Source: Sandaracinus sp.
Lineage (GTDB): Bacteria > Myxococcota_A > Polyangia > Polyangiales > Houyiibacteriaceae
Reading direction: 5' to 3'
NCBI GenBank assembly: GCA_020633125.1
Contig: JACKEH010000075.1
Location: 1 to 18,139 of the forward strand
DNA length: 18,139 bases
Position 1 is the first letter of the stretch. Every line of letters starts with the position of its first letter. Below, in pieces: positions 8,081 through 15,026 of this stretch. A program made the translations under genes and the position numbers. The notes beneath the pieces were generated by a model that was given only the letters and a program-made list of their open reading frames with translations, did not search any database and had not been told where the DNA came from.

Positions 8081-8226
8081 GTCGAAATCGTAGCGCTCCA
8101 CGCGAAGGGCGCCATGTCGTAATCGATGCCAAACGTGTCGTTTCCGCCACTCGCGCAACGACGCTCCGCTGCCCAGGATGCTCTCACCTCGCTCGAAGGG
8201 AGCGGGTGGATCGAATGGAGAAAGAC
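8081..8226. promoter_or_regulatory. Divergent promoter region of the GlxA regulator and monooxygenase genes
   Basis: This 146-bp gap separates two divergent starts. It contains a locally less GC-rich stretch (8113-8146) with the small inverted repeat AAACG-TGT-CGTTT (8131-8143), a plausible regulator site. The rightward gene has a clear ribosome site GGAG at 8217-8220. The -10/-35 boxes are not recognisable with confidence. Confidence 0.35.
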
Positions 8227-8535
8227 ATGACTGCCCTCACTCACTCGTTCGTCGTGAAGATCGTCGCCAAGCCCGAGCGCGCCGAAGAGGTCGCGAAGTT
8301 TTTGGCGGGCGCGGTCGAGCTGGCGCGCGCCGAGACCTTCACGCCGGTCTGGTTCGCGATGCGCGCGGACACGACGACCTTCTACGTGGTCGACGCGTTC
8401 GGGAACGCGGCGGATCGGCAGAAGCACCTCGAAGGACGGATCGCCGCGGCGTTGATGGCGAATGCCGAGGCGTTGCTCGCGGCGCCGCCGACGATCGAAC
8501 CGGTCGACGTGCTCGCGGCCAAGGTTCAGGCCTGA
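8227..8535 (+). CDS. Antibiotic biosynthesis monooxygenase (ABM)-fold protein
   Basis: The 102-residue product has the ABM/dimeric alpha-beta barrel pattern. A first strand 'HSFVVKIVAKPERAEEVAKFL' is followed by a helix, a second strand 'FTPVWFAMRADTTTFYVVDAF', and the typical 'DRQKHLEGRIAAALMANAEALL' helix. The last strand is 'IEPVDVLAAKV'. The length and the order of elements are those of YgiN-like small monooxygenases, which act on quinones, polyketide intermediates or haem without a bound metal. ATG 8227 is chosen over the in-frame ATG 8215 because GGAG lies seven bases before it. It is divergent from a GlxA-type regulator, suggesting regulation by that protein (inference). Substrate unknown. 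Confidence 0.85.
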   Translation: MTALTHSFVVKIVAKPERAEEVAKFLAGAVELARAETFTPVWFAMRADTTTFYVVDAFGNAADRQKHLEGRIAAALMANAEALLAAPPTIEPVDVLAAKVQA

Positions 8536-8583
8536 GCCTTCTCGCGTTTCCGGGGCGTGATGCTTCGATCGCGCGCACGCGCT

Positions 8584-8635
8584 CCGGACCGCGCACACGA
8601 GTCGCCGAGGCGCCTCGATCGTGTGCGCGGTTCGG
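8584..8635. terminator. Large hairpin A (17-bp stem) downstream of the monooxygenase gene
   Basis: A perfect 13-bp inverted repeat, ACCGCGCACACGA at 8588-8600 with its complement at 8619-8631, extends outward to 17 bp with one G-U pair. The 18-base loop contains its own 12-bp palindrome, CGAGGCGCCTCG (8606-8617). It lies 48 bp after the monooxygenase stop. There is no T tract, as is common for terminators in very GC-rich genomes. A cruciform or protein-binding role is also possible. Confidence 0.5.
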
Positions 8636-8644
8636 CACGGAGCT

Positions 8645-8683
8645 CACGAGCCGTCGAGGCGTGCGTCGCTTCGACGGCTCGTG
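8645..8683. terminator. Large hairpin B (17-bp stem, 5-base loop)
   Basis: CACGAGCCGTCGAGGCG (8645-8661) pairs with 8667-8683 with one G-U pair and a TGCGT loop. It starts ten bases after hairpin A and ends 100 bp before the MoxR-like start. Sequence and loop differ from hairpin A, so it is not a copy. It could end the monooxygenase transcript or control read-through into the MoxR/VWA genes. The remaining 8684-8783 holds no feature I can support. Confidence 0.5.
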
Positions 8684-8783
8684 CGCGAGGTTCGCTCGTT
8701 CAAGCGCATGGCTTCGGCGGCTCGCGGACGACGTCGACGGAGGCTCGCCAAGCGGGCCTCTCGTCTCTACAACTGCGCTCCGC

Positions 8784-10106
8784 ATGGCCCGCCGAGCTCC
8801 CGAGCCGATTCGATCGCCCGAGCCCACGCTTCACGCGTTGCCGCTCGGGCCTCGGGTCGAAGCCGTCCTCGAGGTCGCGCATCGCGCGCGGCGTCCGGTG
8901 CTCTTGGAGGGGCCGACGGGGATCGGGAAGTCCGAGCTCGTGCGGGGGCTCGCGACGCGACTCGGGATTCGGCATCGCGTGCTCGATCTCTCGTTGCTCG
9001 AGCCGCCGGACCTCGTGGGTCTGCCGGTGCTCGAAGGCGGGCGAACCTCGTTTGCGGCGCCACGCATTCTGCCGACCGAAGGCGAGGGGATTCTGCTGCT
9101 CGAGGAGCTCAATCGCGCGGAGCGGTACATTCAGCAGCCCGCGTTGCAGCTGCTGAGCGCGCGACGTCTGCACGAGTACGTCTTGCCGGCGGGTTGGAGC
9201 GTCTTCGCGGCGATCAACCCGGAGACCGGGGACTATCAGGTGACGCCGCTCGACCTCGCGTTGCGTGCGCGTTTTCTTCAGGTCCCGGTGCGGGCGGACC
9301 GGGCGTCGTGGCTCGCGTGGGCAGGCGCGCACGGCGTGCATCCCGCGGTGCTCGCGATGGCGCGGTCGCACGAGCGTCTCTTCGACGAGGTGTCGCCGCG
9401 GGCCTGGACGTATGCGTCGGAGGTGTTGTTGGCGATGGGCGGCGACGAGCTGCGCGACGAGACCCTCGTGCGCGACGTGCTCGGAGGGTATTTGCCGGCG
9501 GTGTGGGTCGAGGCGTTGCTGGCGGGCGGCTCGCTCTCGGCGCGGCCCTTCGAGCTCGACGTGCACGCGTTGTTGCGCGGGTACCGACGCGACGAGAGCT
9601 ACGCGCGACAGGTGCGTGCGTGGCGCGAGGCGGGGGCGACGGATCGGCTCGGTGAGCTGGTGGAGCGTTTGGTCGCGATCGTCGGGGGACCCGAGTGTGG
9701 GGTGCTCGCGGCGAAGGGGGATCTGGAGCTCGCGACGCTCGAGGCGTTGCTCGCGGACTTGCCGGGGGATTTGCGTGAGCGCGTGCAGGAGGCGATCGGG
9801 AGCAACCCGACGGCGTGTGTGCTCTTGGACGTGAGCCTCGACGACGTGCTGCGTGGGTATGGCGGCAGCGCGTTGTCGAAGCGCGTCGAGCAGTGGAAGA
9901 GCGCGCCGGACAAGCGGCATCGTGTGGCGCTCTTGGTCACGGCGTTGCGGGCGCGGATTCTGACGCCCCAGGCCGCGGTGGAGCTGCGGAAGTCGAACGC
10001 GGCGCGGCTCTCGCTCGGGCATCTCTTGGCGCAGCTCGGGGAGCGCTTCGGGTTGCCGCTCGTCGAGGCGATGCAACGCGCGGGCGTGACGCCGATTCGG
10101 CCATGA
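8784..10106 (+). CDS. MoxR-like AAA+ ATPase
   Basis: The 440-residue product has an N-terminal AAA_5/MoxR-type ATPase module. Walker A is GPTGIGKS at 43-50, Walker B is GILLLEELNRA at 102-112, sensor 1 is FAAINPE around Asn145, and Arg residues 'LALRARFLQV' at 158-167 are finger candidates. The segment 'DLVGLPVLEGGRTSFAAPRIL' is the MoxR insert before Walker B. Residues about 200-440 form a long helical C-terminal region not typical of short MoxR proteins, probably specific to this pairing. MoxR ATPases act as chaperones that remodel or load VWA-domain partners, and the next gene encodes one with a 4-base ATGA overlap. ATG 8784 is chosen because the domain starts shortly after it; no good ribosome site is seen. 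Upstream in-frame codons are not protein-like. Confidence 0.9.
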   Translation: MARRAPEPIRSPEPTLHALPLGPRVEAVLEVAHRARRPVLLEGPTGIGKSELVRGLATRLGIRHRVLDLSLLEPPDLVGLPVLEGGRTSFAAPRILPTEGEGILLLEELNRAERYIQQPALQLLSARRLHEYVLPAGWSVFAAINPETGDYQVTPLDLALRARFLQVPVRADRASWLAWAGAHGVHPAVLAMARSHERLFDEVSPRAWTYASEVLLAMGGDELRDETLVRDVLGGYLPAVWVEALLAGGSLSARPFELDVHALLRGYRRDESYARQVRAWREAGATDRLGELVERLVAIVGGPECGVLAAKGDLELATLEALLADLPGDLRERVQEAIGSNPTACVLLDVSLDDVLRGYGGSALSKRVEQWKSAPDKRHRVALLVTALRARILTPQAAVELRKSNAARLSLGHLLAQLGERFGLPLVEAMQRAGVTPIRP

Positions 10107-11308
10107 GGGGGGAGCTCGGGGAGTGGTTGCGTGGGTTCGTGTTCGAGGGCGGGTTCCTCGCGCGCTATCCGTACTACGCGCACGTGATCGCGGGGCTCGA
10201 TGCGGTGCGTGATCCGAGCGTGGAGCGCATGGCGGTGTCGTTTCGCCGCGTGCCGGGGCGAGGTGGCAGGTTCTTTCTGCACGTGAACATCGAGGCGGTG
10301 TCGCGGGAGCCGCAGTTCGTGCGGGGGCTCTTGTTGCACGAGGTGCATCACGTGGTGCTCGGGCATCTCACGCATCCGAAGTATTTCGGGGTCGCGCATC
10401 CGGAGCTGCTTTCGATGGCGATGGAGGCTTCGGCGAACGAATACGTGGACGAGGCGCTGCCTTCGCCGTTGCTCTGGGAGCACTTCCGGGAGATCGGGTT
10501 TCGGGCGCGGCAGAGCACGATGGAGCGGTACGAGCTGCTCGTGGCGGCGCGTGAGGATGGGGAGGAGCCTCGGCCTTCGCGGCCTTCGCGCCCGTTGGAC
10601 CCGCACGAATGGGTGAACGAAGCGACGGCGCCGGTGGGTGGTGTGGAGCATGCGCGGCAGGTGATCACGCGGGCGCGCGACGAGGGTGAGGGCGACGCGA
10701 AGCGGATGGAAGTCGGGGTGCCGCGCTTGGCGGGGAAGACGCCCGACCAGTTGTTGCTGGAGTTGGTGGGCACGGATCGGGCGCCGGCGAAGCGGGTGGA
10801 TTGGCGGCGTGCGTTGCAGGATTTGGTGTCGCAGGGGCGTGCGCCGCATCCGACGTGGGCGCGGCCGAGTCGGCGCTTTCCGACGCAGGTCGGGGTGGCG
10901 CCGGGACGTACGTTTCGACCACGCGCGGTGCCGCGTTCGACCTTGCTCGTGGCGATCGACACGTCGGCGAGCATGTCGCGGCCCGAGCTCGAGGAGATTG
11001 CGCGTCAGCTGCGGCCGATCGCGGAGCTCGCGCGCGTGCTGGTGGCCGAGTGCGACGTCGAGGTTCGTCGGGTGTATCCGTTTCGCGGCGCGCTGTCGGC
11101 GGTGATGGGACGTGGAGGCACGGACCTGCGGCCCGTATTGGACGCGCGTTTCTTGAGGGCTCGGGGGGCGGATGGCGTCGTGTACTTCACGGATGGCGAG
11201 GGGCCGGCGCCGGAGGTCGCGCCGGGAGTGCCCGTGTTGTGGGTGCTGACGAAGGAGGGGCCGCCACCGGTGACGTGGGGTCGAACGGTTCGGTTCGCGT
11301 CGCACTAG
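10103..11308 (+). CDS. Metallopeptidase-VWA fusion protein (DUF2201-like), MoxR partner
   Basis: The 401-residue product has two parts. The N-terminal half has a zincin-like motif HEVHHVVLGH (His79, Glu80, His83, with His88 following) and a later Glu-rich helix 'MAMEASANEYVDEAL' that could supply the third ligand; this matches the DUF2201 putative-metallopeptidase pattern. After a polar linker (about 150-275), the C-terminal part is a von Willebrand A-like domain with an intact metal site: DTSAS (286-290), Thr340 in 'GRGGTDLRP', and Asp364 in 'YFTDGEG'. The start codon overlaps the MoxR stop (ATGA at 10103-10106) and has no separate ribosome site, so it is translationally coupled to the ATPase. 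The ATPase probably remodels or activates this protein. Whether it cleaves a substrate and which one is unknown. Confidence 0.88.
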   Translation: MRGELGEWLRGFVFEGGFLARYPYYAHVIAGLDAVRDPSVERMAVSFRRVPGRGGRFFLHVNIEAVSREPQFVRGLLLHEVHHVVLGHLTHPKYFGVAHPELLSMAMEASANEYVDEALPSPLLWEHFREIGFRARQSTMERYELLVAAREDGEEPRPSRPSRPLDPHEWVNEATAPVGGVEHARQVITRARDEGEGDAKRMEVGVPRLAGKTPDQLLLELVGTDRAPAKRVDWRRALQDLVSQGRAPHPTWARPSRRFPTQVGVAPGRTFRPRAVPRSTLLVAIDTSASMSRPELEEIARQLRPIAELARVLVAECDVEVRRVYPFRGALSAVMGRGGTDLRPVLDARFLRARGADGVVYFTDGEGPAPEVAPGVPVLWVLTKEGPPPVTWGRTVRFASH

Positions 11309-11318
11309 CCACGCCATC

Positions 11319-11383
11319 CGGACGCTCCCCGCCCATCTTCTTCCCGCCGCAACGTCGGGAGGAAGATGGGCGCGGAGCGTCCG
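11319..11383. terminator. 28-bp-arm hairpin after the VWA gene
   Basis: Arms at 11319-11346 and 11356-11383 match at 26 of 28 positions around a 9-base loop (CCGCAACGT). It begins 11 bp after the VWA stop codon, between two convergent genes, so a bidirectional terminator is the simplest reading. No T tract follows. It may alternatively be the outer hairpin of the adjacent transposase element. Confidence 0.55.
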
Positions 11384-11576
11384 CGCGTTCGTGGACCGCG
11401 GGCGGTGCGTGTGTGCCCACGTCACACGACACAACTCACGCGCGAAGCCCCGCCGGCACGCGGAAACCGCACGCGCAGCCACGCCGGACGCTTGCGAGTC
11501 CCCGAAACCCCGTCTGTGAGACGCACCTCCGCCTCACGCCGCGCTCGCGCGCGACGTTGGCGTCCCTCGTGACCCG

Positions 11577-11593
11577 TGGCGGCTCGGCCGCCA
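11577..11593. repeat. Short perfect hairpin at the 3' end of the transposase gene
   Basis: TGGCGGC-TCG-GCCGCCA has 7-bp perfect arms and lies three bases beyond the transposase stop on the minus strand. It may be its terminator or the right-end hairpin used by a Y1 transposase. A weaker hairpin, CGTCT-GTG-AGACG, is at 11511-11523. The rest of 11384-11596 shows no gene. Confidence 0.45.
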
Positions 11594-11596
11594 GGC

Positions 11597-12634
11597 TCAC
11601 GTCAGCGGCGGCGCGACCCCCGCGTGCGTCGCAAACCCGAAACGCCGTGCCCACAAGAAACACCCCGCGGGAAACACCACGTCCTTCTCACCCCGCAGCA
11701 TGCGCAGCCGGCACTCGGCCATCTCCCATCGGAACGATGCGTCGTCCGCCAACGCGCTCCGCCGCGCCTCGCCTTGCCCCCGCCCCGCCTTCACCCGCGG
11801 GACCACCGCGTTGCGCTCTTCCTTCGAGGTCGCCCACGCGCGTGTGCTGCGTCGCATCGCCCGAAAGCGCCCGAGGAAACGCCCGCCGCGCTTCGCCACC
11901 TCCGCGTGCGCCTCCGCCACGAGCGCGTCGCGCTCCGTCTTCACCGCCTCGACGCACGCCTCGGGTGCCATGCCGACGCGCGCCGCCAGTGGCGCCAGCT
12001 CGAGCTCGATGTCCTTCGGCCAACGCTCGCTCTTCGGGTGGAACATGCGCACGACCGCGCCGTCCTCGCGATGCAGCAGCTCCGGACGCGGGATGCGCTC
12101 GCGCTTGCCCCACCCCGTCTCCTGCAAATCCGTCAGGTTCCCCGGCCACTCCGAAGGCGCCGCCACGAGCCCCGCCATCACCGCGTTCGCCTGGATGTAC
12201 GCCGCCGCCTCCACCGCCCCCTGAACCGTCACCACCACCGGCTGGTTCGTCTGCCGCTTGTCGAACACCGGCAGCTTCCAACCCCGCAGCCGCTGCACAC
12301 ACCGCGCGAGCATCGCGTGAAAGTCGTTGAAAAAGAGCCCACGCCGCCCGAGCCAATCCGTGAAGAGCATGTGCAGGTGCGAGCTCATCAACACCACCTC
12401 GTGAAGCTCGATGCCGTGCCGCTTCGCGCACACCGCGAGCAAGTACTTCACGAGCCACACCAGCTCTCGATCCGGCCGCAGCAGAAAGCGTCGCCCCAAC
12501 ACCCGCCGCGTCGCGAACACGAGCTGCCCCGGCAACACCTGCTGCGCACGCGACGCACGACCTGGACGCGAGAGGAACTCCGGCTTCGTCAGAGACTGGG
12601 ACCGCAACGGAGACGGGGATGGAGACTGAGGCAT
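11597..12634 (-). CDS. HUH/Y1 transposase, IS200/RAYT-like
   Basis: The 345-residue product contains the Y1 transposase (REP-associated tyrosine transposase-like) core. The HUH motif is 'MSSHLHMLFTD' with His86 and His88. The catalytic helix is 'AAAYIQANAVMAGLV' with Tyr146 and the usual Asn four residues later, followed by the family's 'SEWPG'. These enzymes cut and rejoin single-stranded DNA at hairpins through a 5'-phosphotyrosine bond. The C-terminal ~170 residues, Arg/Ala-rich and helical, are longer than in plain IS200 transposases. ATG 12634 is chosen because upstream codons are not protein-like; the first residues are a low-complexity Ser/Pro run (MPQSPSPSPLRSQSL) encoded by a degenerate CCCCGT-like stretch, so the true start may be later, around the 'LTKPEFLSRPGRASRA' region. 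It lies between convergent genes and is probably an insertion. Confidence 0.82.
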   Translation of the reverse strand: MPQSPSPSPLRSQSLTKPEFLSRPGRASRAQQVLPGQLVFATRRVLGRRFLLRPDRELVWLVKYLLAVCAKRHGIELHEVVLMSSHLHMLFTDWLGRRGLFFNDFHAMLARCVQRLRGWKLPVFDKRQTNQPVVVTVQGAVEAAAYIQANAVMAGLVAAPSEWPGNLTDLQETGWGKRERIPRPELLHREDGAVVRMFHPKSERWPKDIELELAPLAARVGMAPEACVEAVKTERDALVAEAHAEVAKRGGRFLGRFRAMRRSTRAWATSKEERNAVVPRVKAGRGQGEARRSALADDASFRWEMAECRLRMLRGEKDVVFPAGCFLWARRFGFATHAGVAPPLT

Positions 12635-12641
12635 CGGCCAC

Positions 12642-12657
12642 CGCGTTCCAAAACGCG
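12642..12657. repeat. Small hairpin just upstream of the transposase start
   Basis: CGCGTT-CCAA-AACGCG, a perfect 6-bp stem, starts eight bases outside the transposase ATG. It is the innermost of four palindromes on this side and is a candidate substrate hairpin for the Y1 transposase. Confidence 0.35.
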
Positions 12658-12674
12658 TGCCGACACATTCAACC

Positions 12675-12697
12675 CGCGGATTCCCGCCAAATCCGCG
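12675..12697. repeat. Hairpin upstream of the transposase
   Basis: CGCGGATT and AATCCGCG form a perfect 8-bp stem around the loop CCCGCCA. It lies 41 bp outside the chosen transposase start. Function unknown; REP-like or element-end hairpin is the most economical reading. Confidence 0.4.
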
Positions 12698-12754
12698 CCG
12701 CCGACCTCCCACACCACGTGGCGGCGGCGGACGAGTGGCGACCGAAGTGGCGGC

Positions 12755-12791
12755 GAAGAGAGTGAATCAGTTGCACTGATTCATGCTCTTC
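12755..12791. repeat. Long AT-containing hairpin between dnaX and the transposase gene
   Basis: The core TGAATCAGT-TGC-ACTGATTCA has a perfect 9-bp stem. After one G-U pair and one mismatch, the stem resumes as GAAGAG/CTCTTC, giving 17 positions per arm. It is conspicuously less GC-rich than its surroundings, which suggests foreign origin or selected function. It could act as the dnaX terminator on the minus strand (no T tract) or as a boundary hairpin of the transposase element. Confidence 0.5.
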
Positions 12792-12819
12792 CTGCTCTTC
12801 GAGGGCGGCGCGCCCGCTC

Positions 12820-12845
12820 CCCCAGCCGGCAAAGCCGGATTGGGG
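12820..12845. repeat. REP-like GC-rich hairpin downstream of dnaX
   Basis: CCGGC-AAA-GCCGG forms the inner stem (12826-12838), and four further C-G pairs plus an A-T pair continue outward around a small internal loop. It sits 60 bp beyond the dnaX stop on the minus strand. It may be a terminator or REP-like repeat. Confidence 0.4.
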
Positions 12846-12905
12846 CCCCTCCCACCACCGAGCATCTCCGGCACTCGCACGGATTCGATCCGTGCAAATG
12901 GCGGC

Positions 12906-14855
12906 TCAGTCGTCTTCGATCCGCACGTCGATCTTCCCACGCGCCTCGGGGAAGACCTCGATCGCATCCAACACCGCGGGATGGCTCATCGCCCGCCGCT
13001 TCTTCGCGCTCCGCTCCGCCTCACGACGCGTGGCCTCGATCGCGGCCACGGTCCGCCCGCGCACCTCGGCATCGAAACGAATCTCGATGACGGGCCGCCC
13101 GCCCAAACGCTTCGCCGCCGCCCCCGCGATCGCTTCCTTGGCCGCTGGCGCCTCGGCCTGCCGCCCGTAGAACGACCCGTGCTGGAACGCGAGCACGATC
13201 CGCTCCTTCGACACGACCCGCGGCACGCCGTGCTCGAGCACCGCCGCGAGCGCTGGCTTCGCATCACGCAACGACGCCACGAGGCGCTCCCACTCCTGCA
13301 ACGCCGGGCGCAGAACCTTGGCGCCCGTCGCGACGTCGGTCTCGAACGCGTCGTCGTCATCCACGGGAGGCGGCGGCGCCACCTCCTCCTCCATCACCGG
13401 CGGCGTCGACGAAACACGTGGTGGGCTCTCGTCGTCGTCGGCCGCGGGCGCGCTCGACCGCGACTCGGGCTCTCGACCGCCGGACCGTGCCATCGCCTCG
13501 CGCGCGAGAATCTCCCACGGCTTCTCGCCCGTCTTGCCCCGCGGCGGTTGAGGACGCGGCGCCTGCGGACGAGCCTCCGACGACGACGACGAAGACGAAG
13601 CACGCTCGGCCGGCCGGCTCTCGGCCTCCGCGCTTCGCGAAGGCTCCCGACCACGCGGAGGCTCTCCCCCACGCGCCCCACCCGACCGCGCCCCACTCGA
13701 CGAGGGCGGCGAGCCCCCACGCTCCAAACGCTCGAGCCGCACAAGGAGCTCTCCCACATCACGCAACGCAGGTCGTGTCGCCGCACGCACGAGGCCCATC
13801 TCCAACATCAAGCGCGGCGAGCTGGCCTTCGCGACCTCGTCGACGAGCTTCGAGACGATCGCGAACACACGCTGCAGCTCCATCGGATCCTGCGCGCCGG
13901 CGAGCGCCTGCGCGGCCTCGCGCTCTTCGTCGACGAGATCGACGAGCACCCGATCGTCCCCCGCCACCCTCAGCACGACGAGATCCCGAAGCGTCTGCAC
14001 GAGCTGCTTCACGAAGTGGTTGGGATCCGCACCGGACGCGAGCGTGTCGTCGATCGCACGCAGCACCGCCGCGGCATCACCCGACAACACCGACGAGAGC
14101 GCCCGATGCAACGCCGCTCGACCCGCGATGCCGAGATGCCGCGCGACGTCCTCCCCGACGAGATGATCGCCACCGAACGCGACGAGCTGGTCGAGCAAGG
14201 TGAGCGCATCGCGCATCGAGCCCGCCGACTCACGCGCCACGAGCGCGATCGCGTCGTCGTCCGCCGTGATGCCCTCGCTCCCGAGCACCCGACGCACGTG
14301 ATCGGCCACCACGGTCTGTGGGATCAGCCGAAAATCGTAGCGCTGGCACCGCGAACGAATCGTCACCGGAACCTTGTGGCTCTCGGTCGTCGCGAAGATG
14401 AACTTCACGTGCGGCGGCGGCTCCTCGAGCGTCTTGAGGAACGCGTTGAACGCGCCCGTCGAGAGCATGTGGACCTCGTCGACGATCACGATCTTCGAGC
14501 GATCGCGCGCCGGCCGATACGGCAACGACTCCTGCAGACGCCGCACGTCGTCGACGGAGTTGTTCGACGCGCCGTCGATCTCCTGGACGTCCATGTCGAC
14601 GCCCGCCGTGATGTCCTTGCAGATCGCGCACTCGTTGCACGGCGTGGCGGTCGGCCCCTTCTCGCAGTTGAGCGCCTTGGCGAGAATGCGGGCCGTGGTG
14701 GTCTTGCCGACGCCTCGAACGCCCGTGAAGAGGAACGCGTGCGCGACGCGATCGGCCGCAATGGCGTTGCTGAGCGTGCGCGCGACGTGCTCCTGGCCGA
14801 CGAGCTCGTCGAGCGTCTGCGGGCGGTACTTCCGAGCAAAGACGGTGTAGGCCAT
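12906..14855 (-). CDS. dnaX: DNA polymerase III subunit gamma/tau
   Basis: The 649-residue product starts with the family's hallmark 'MAYTVFARKYRPQTLDELVG'. It has Walker A GVRGVGKT (45-52), zinc-site cysteines at 64, 73, 76 and 79 ('CEKGP...PCNECAIC'), Walker B IVIVDEVHM (about 122-130), sensor 1 'FATTES', and the SRC arginine motif at 168-170. It is the AAA+ motor of the clamp loader that places the beta sliding clamp on DNA. After the clamp-loader collar (to about 370) comes a Ser/Pro/Glu/Arg-rich disordered stretch, then a compact tail about 500-649, so it is tau-like in length. ATG 14855 is set by homology to the family start; AAGGAG lies 16 bases upstream, a little far. The two genes that often follow dnaX (ybaB and recR) are absent here. 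Confidence 0.96.
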   Translation of the reverse strand: MAYTVFARKYRPQTLDELVGQEHVARTLSNAIAADRVAHAFLFTGVRGVGKTTTARILAKALNCEKGPTATPCNECAICKDITAGVDMDVQEIDGASNNSVDDVRRLQESLPYRPARDRSKIVIVDEVHMLSTGAFNAFLKTLEEPPPHVKFIFATTESHKVPVTIRSRCQRYDFRLIPQTVVADHVRRVLGSEGITADDDAIALVARESAGSMRDALTLLDQLVAFGGDHLVGEDVARHLGIAGRAALHRALSSVLSGDAAAVLRAIDDTLASGADPNHFVKQLVQTLRDLVVLRVAGDDRVLVDLVDEEREAAQALAGAQDPMELQRVFAIVSKLVDEVAKASSPRLMLEMGLVRAATRPALRDVGELLVRLERLERGGSPPSSSGARSGGARGGEPPRGREPSRSAEAESRPAERASSSSSSSEARPQAPRPQPPRGKTGEKPWEILAREAMARSGGREPESRSSAPAADDDESPPRVSSTPPVMEEEVAPPPPVDDDDAFETDVATGAKVLRPALQEWERLVASLRDAKPALAAVLEHGVPRVVSKERIVLAFQHGSFYGRQAEAPAAKEAIAGAAAKRLGGRPVIEIRFDAEVRGRTVAAIEATRREAERSAKKRRAMSHPAVLDAIEVFPEARGKIDVRIEDD

Positions 14856-14926
14856 GGAACGCGGCAGCCTACTCCTTGAGGCCGCCCGGACAAAGCGGGG
14901 CGAGAGGCTCCGCAAACGATCGCCCC

Positions 14927-14943
14927 CATGCGCACGCCGCATG
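14927..14943. terminator. Small hairpin between the unknown gene and dnaX
   Basis: CATGCG-CACGC-CGCATG, a perfect 6-bp stem, lies in the 171-bp gap (14856-15026) on the 3' side of the unknown gene and 72 bp before the dnaX start. It may weaken read-through into dnaX or be chance. Nothing else in the gap is recognisable. Confidence 0.25.
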
Positions 14944-15026
14944 ACCGCCGCTCGACCGTACGACGCCGCGAAGGCGCCCGAAAACACCCGCCACGGCCGG
15001 GAAATCCCGCGAGACGCGAACGCGCG

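Larger units (their letters stand above)
11577..12845 (-). mobile_element. Possible IS200/RAYT-like element (extent approximate)
   Basis: The span holds one HUH/Y1 transposase gene with a hairpin at its 3' side (11577-11593) and a series of hairpins on its 5' side (12642-12657, 12675-12697, 12755-12791, 12820-12845). Elements of this type have no terminal inverted repeats or target duplications; their ends are recognised as subterminal hairpins, so exact borders cannot be set here. The 28-bp-arm hairpin at 11319-11383 might also belong to it. RAYT genes are often single-copy domesticated genes that act on scattered REP hairpins, which would make this not a mobile unit itself. Confidence 0.4.

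Noticed and set aside
8606..8617. Clustered palindromes at 8584-8683 considered as a CRISPR-like array
   Set aside because: There are only two palindromes and they differ in sequence; no repeated unit with spacers exists here or elsewhere in the window.
9599..11482. A 627-codon minus-strand open frame across the MoxR/VWA genes
   Set aside because: It is Arg/His/Pro-rich and antisense to two genes with intact catalytic motifs and coupled starts.
12783..14879. A 698-codon plus-strand open frame
   Set aside because: It is the antisense of dnaX, composed mainly of Arg, Leu and His, with no domain; dnaX is unmistakable.
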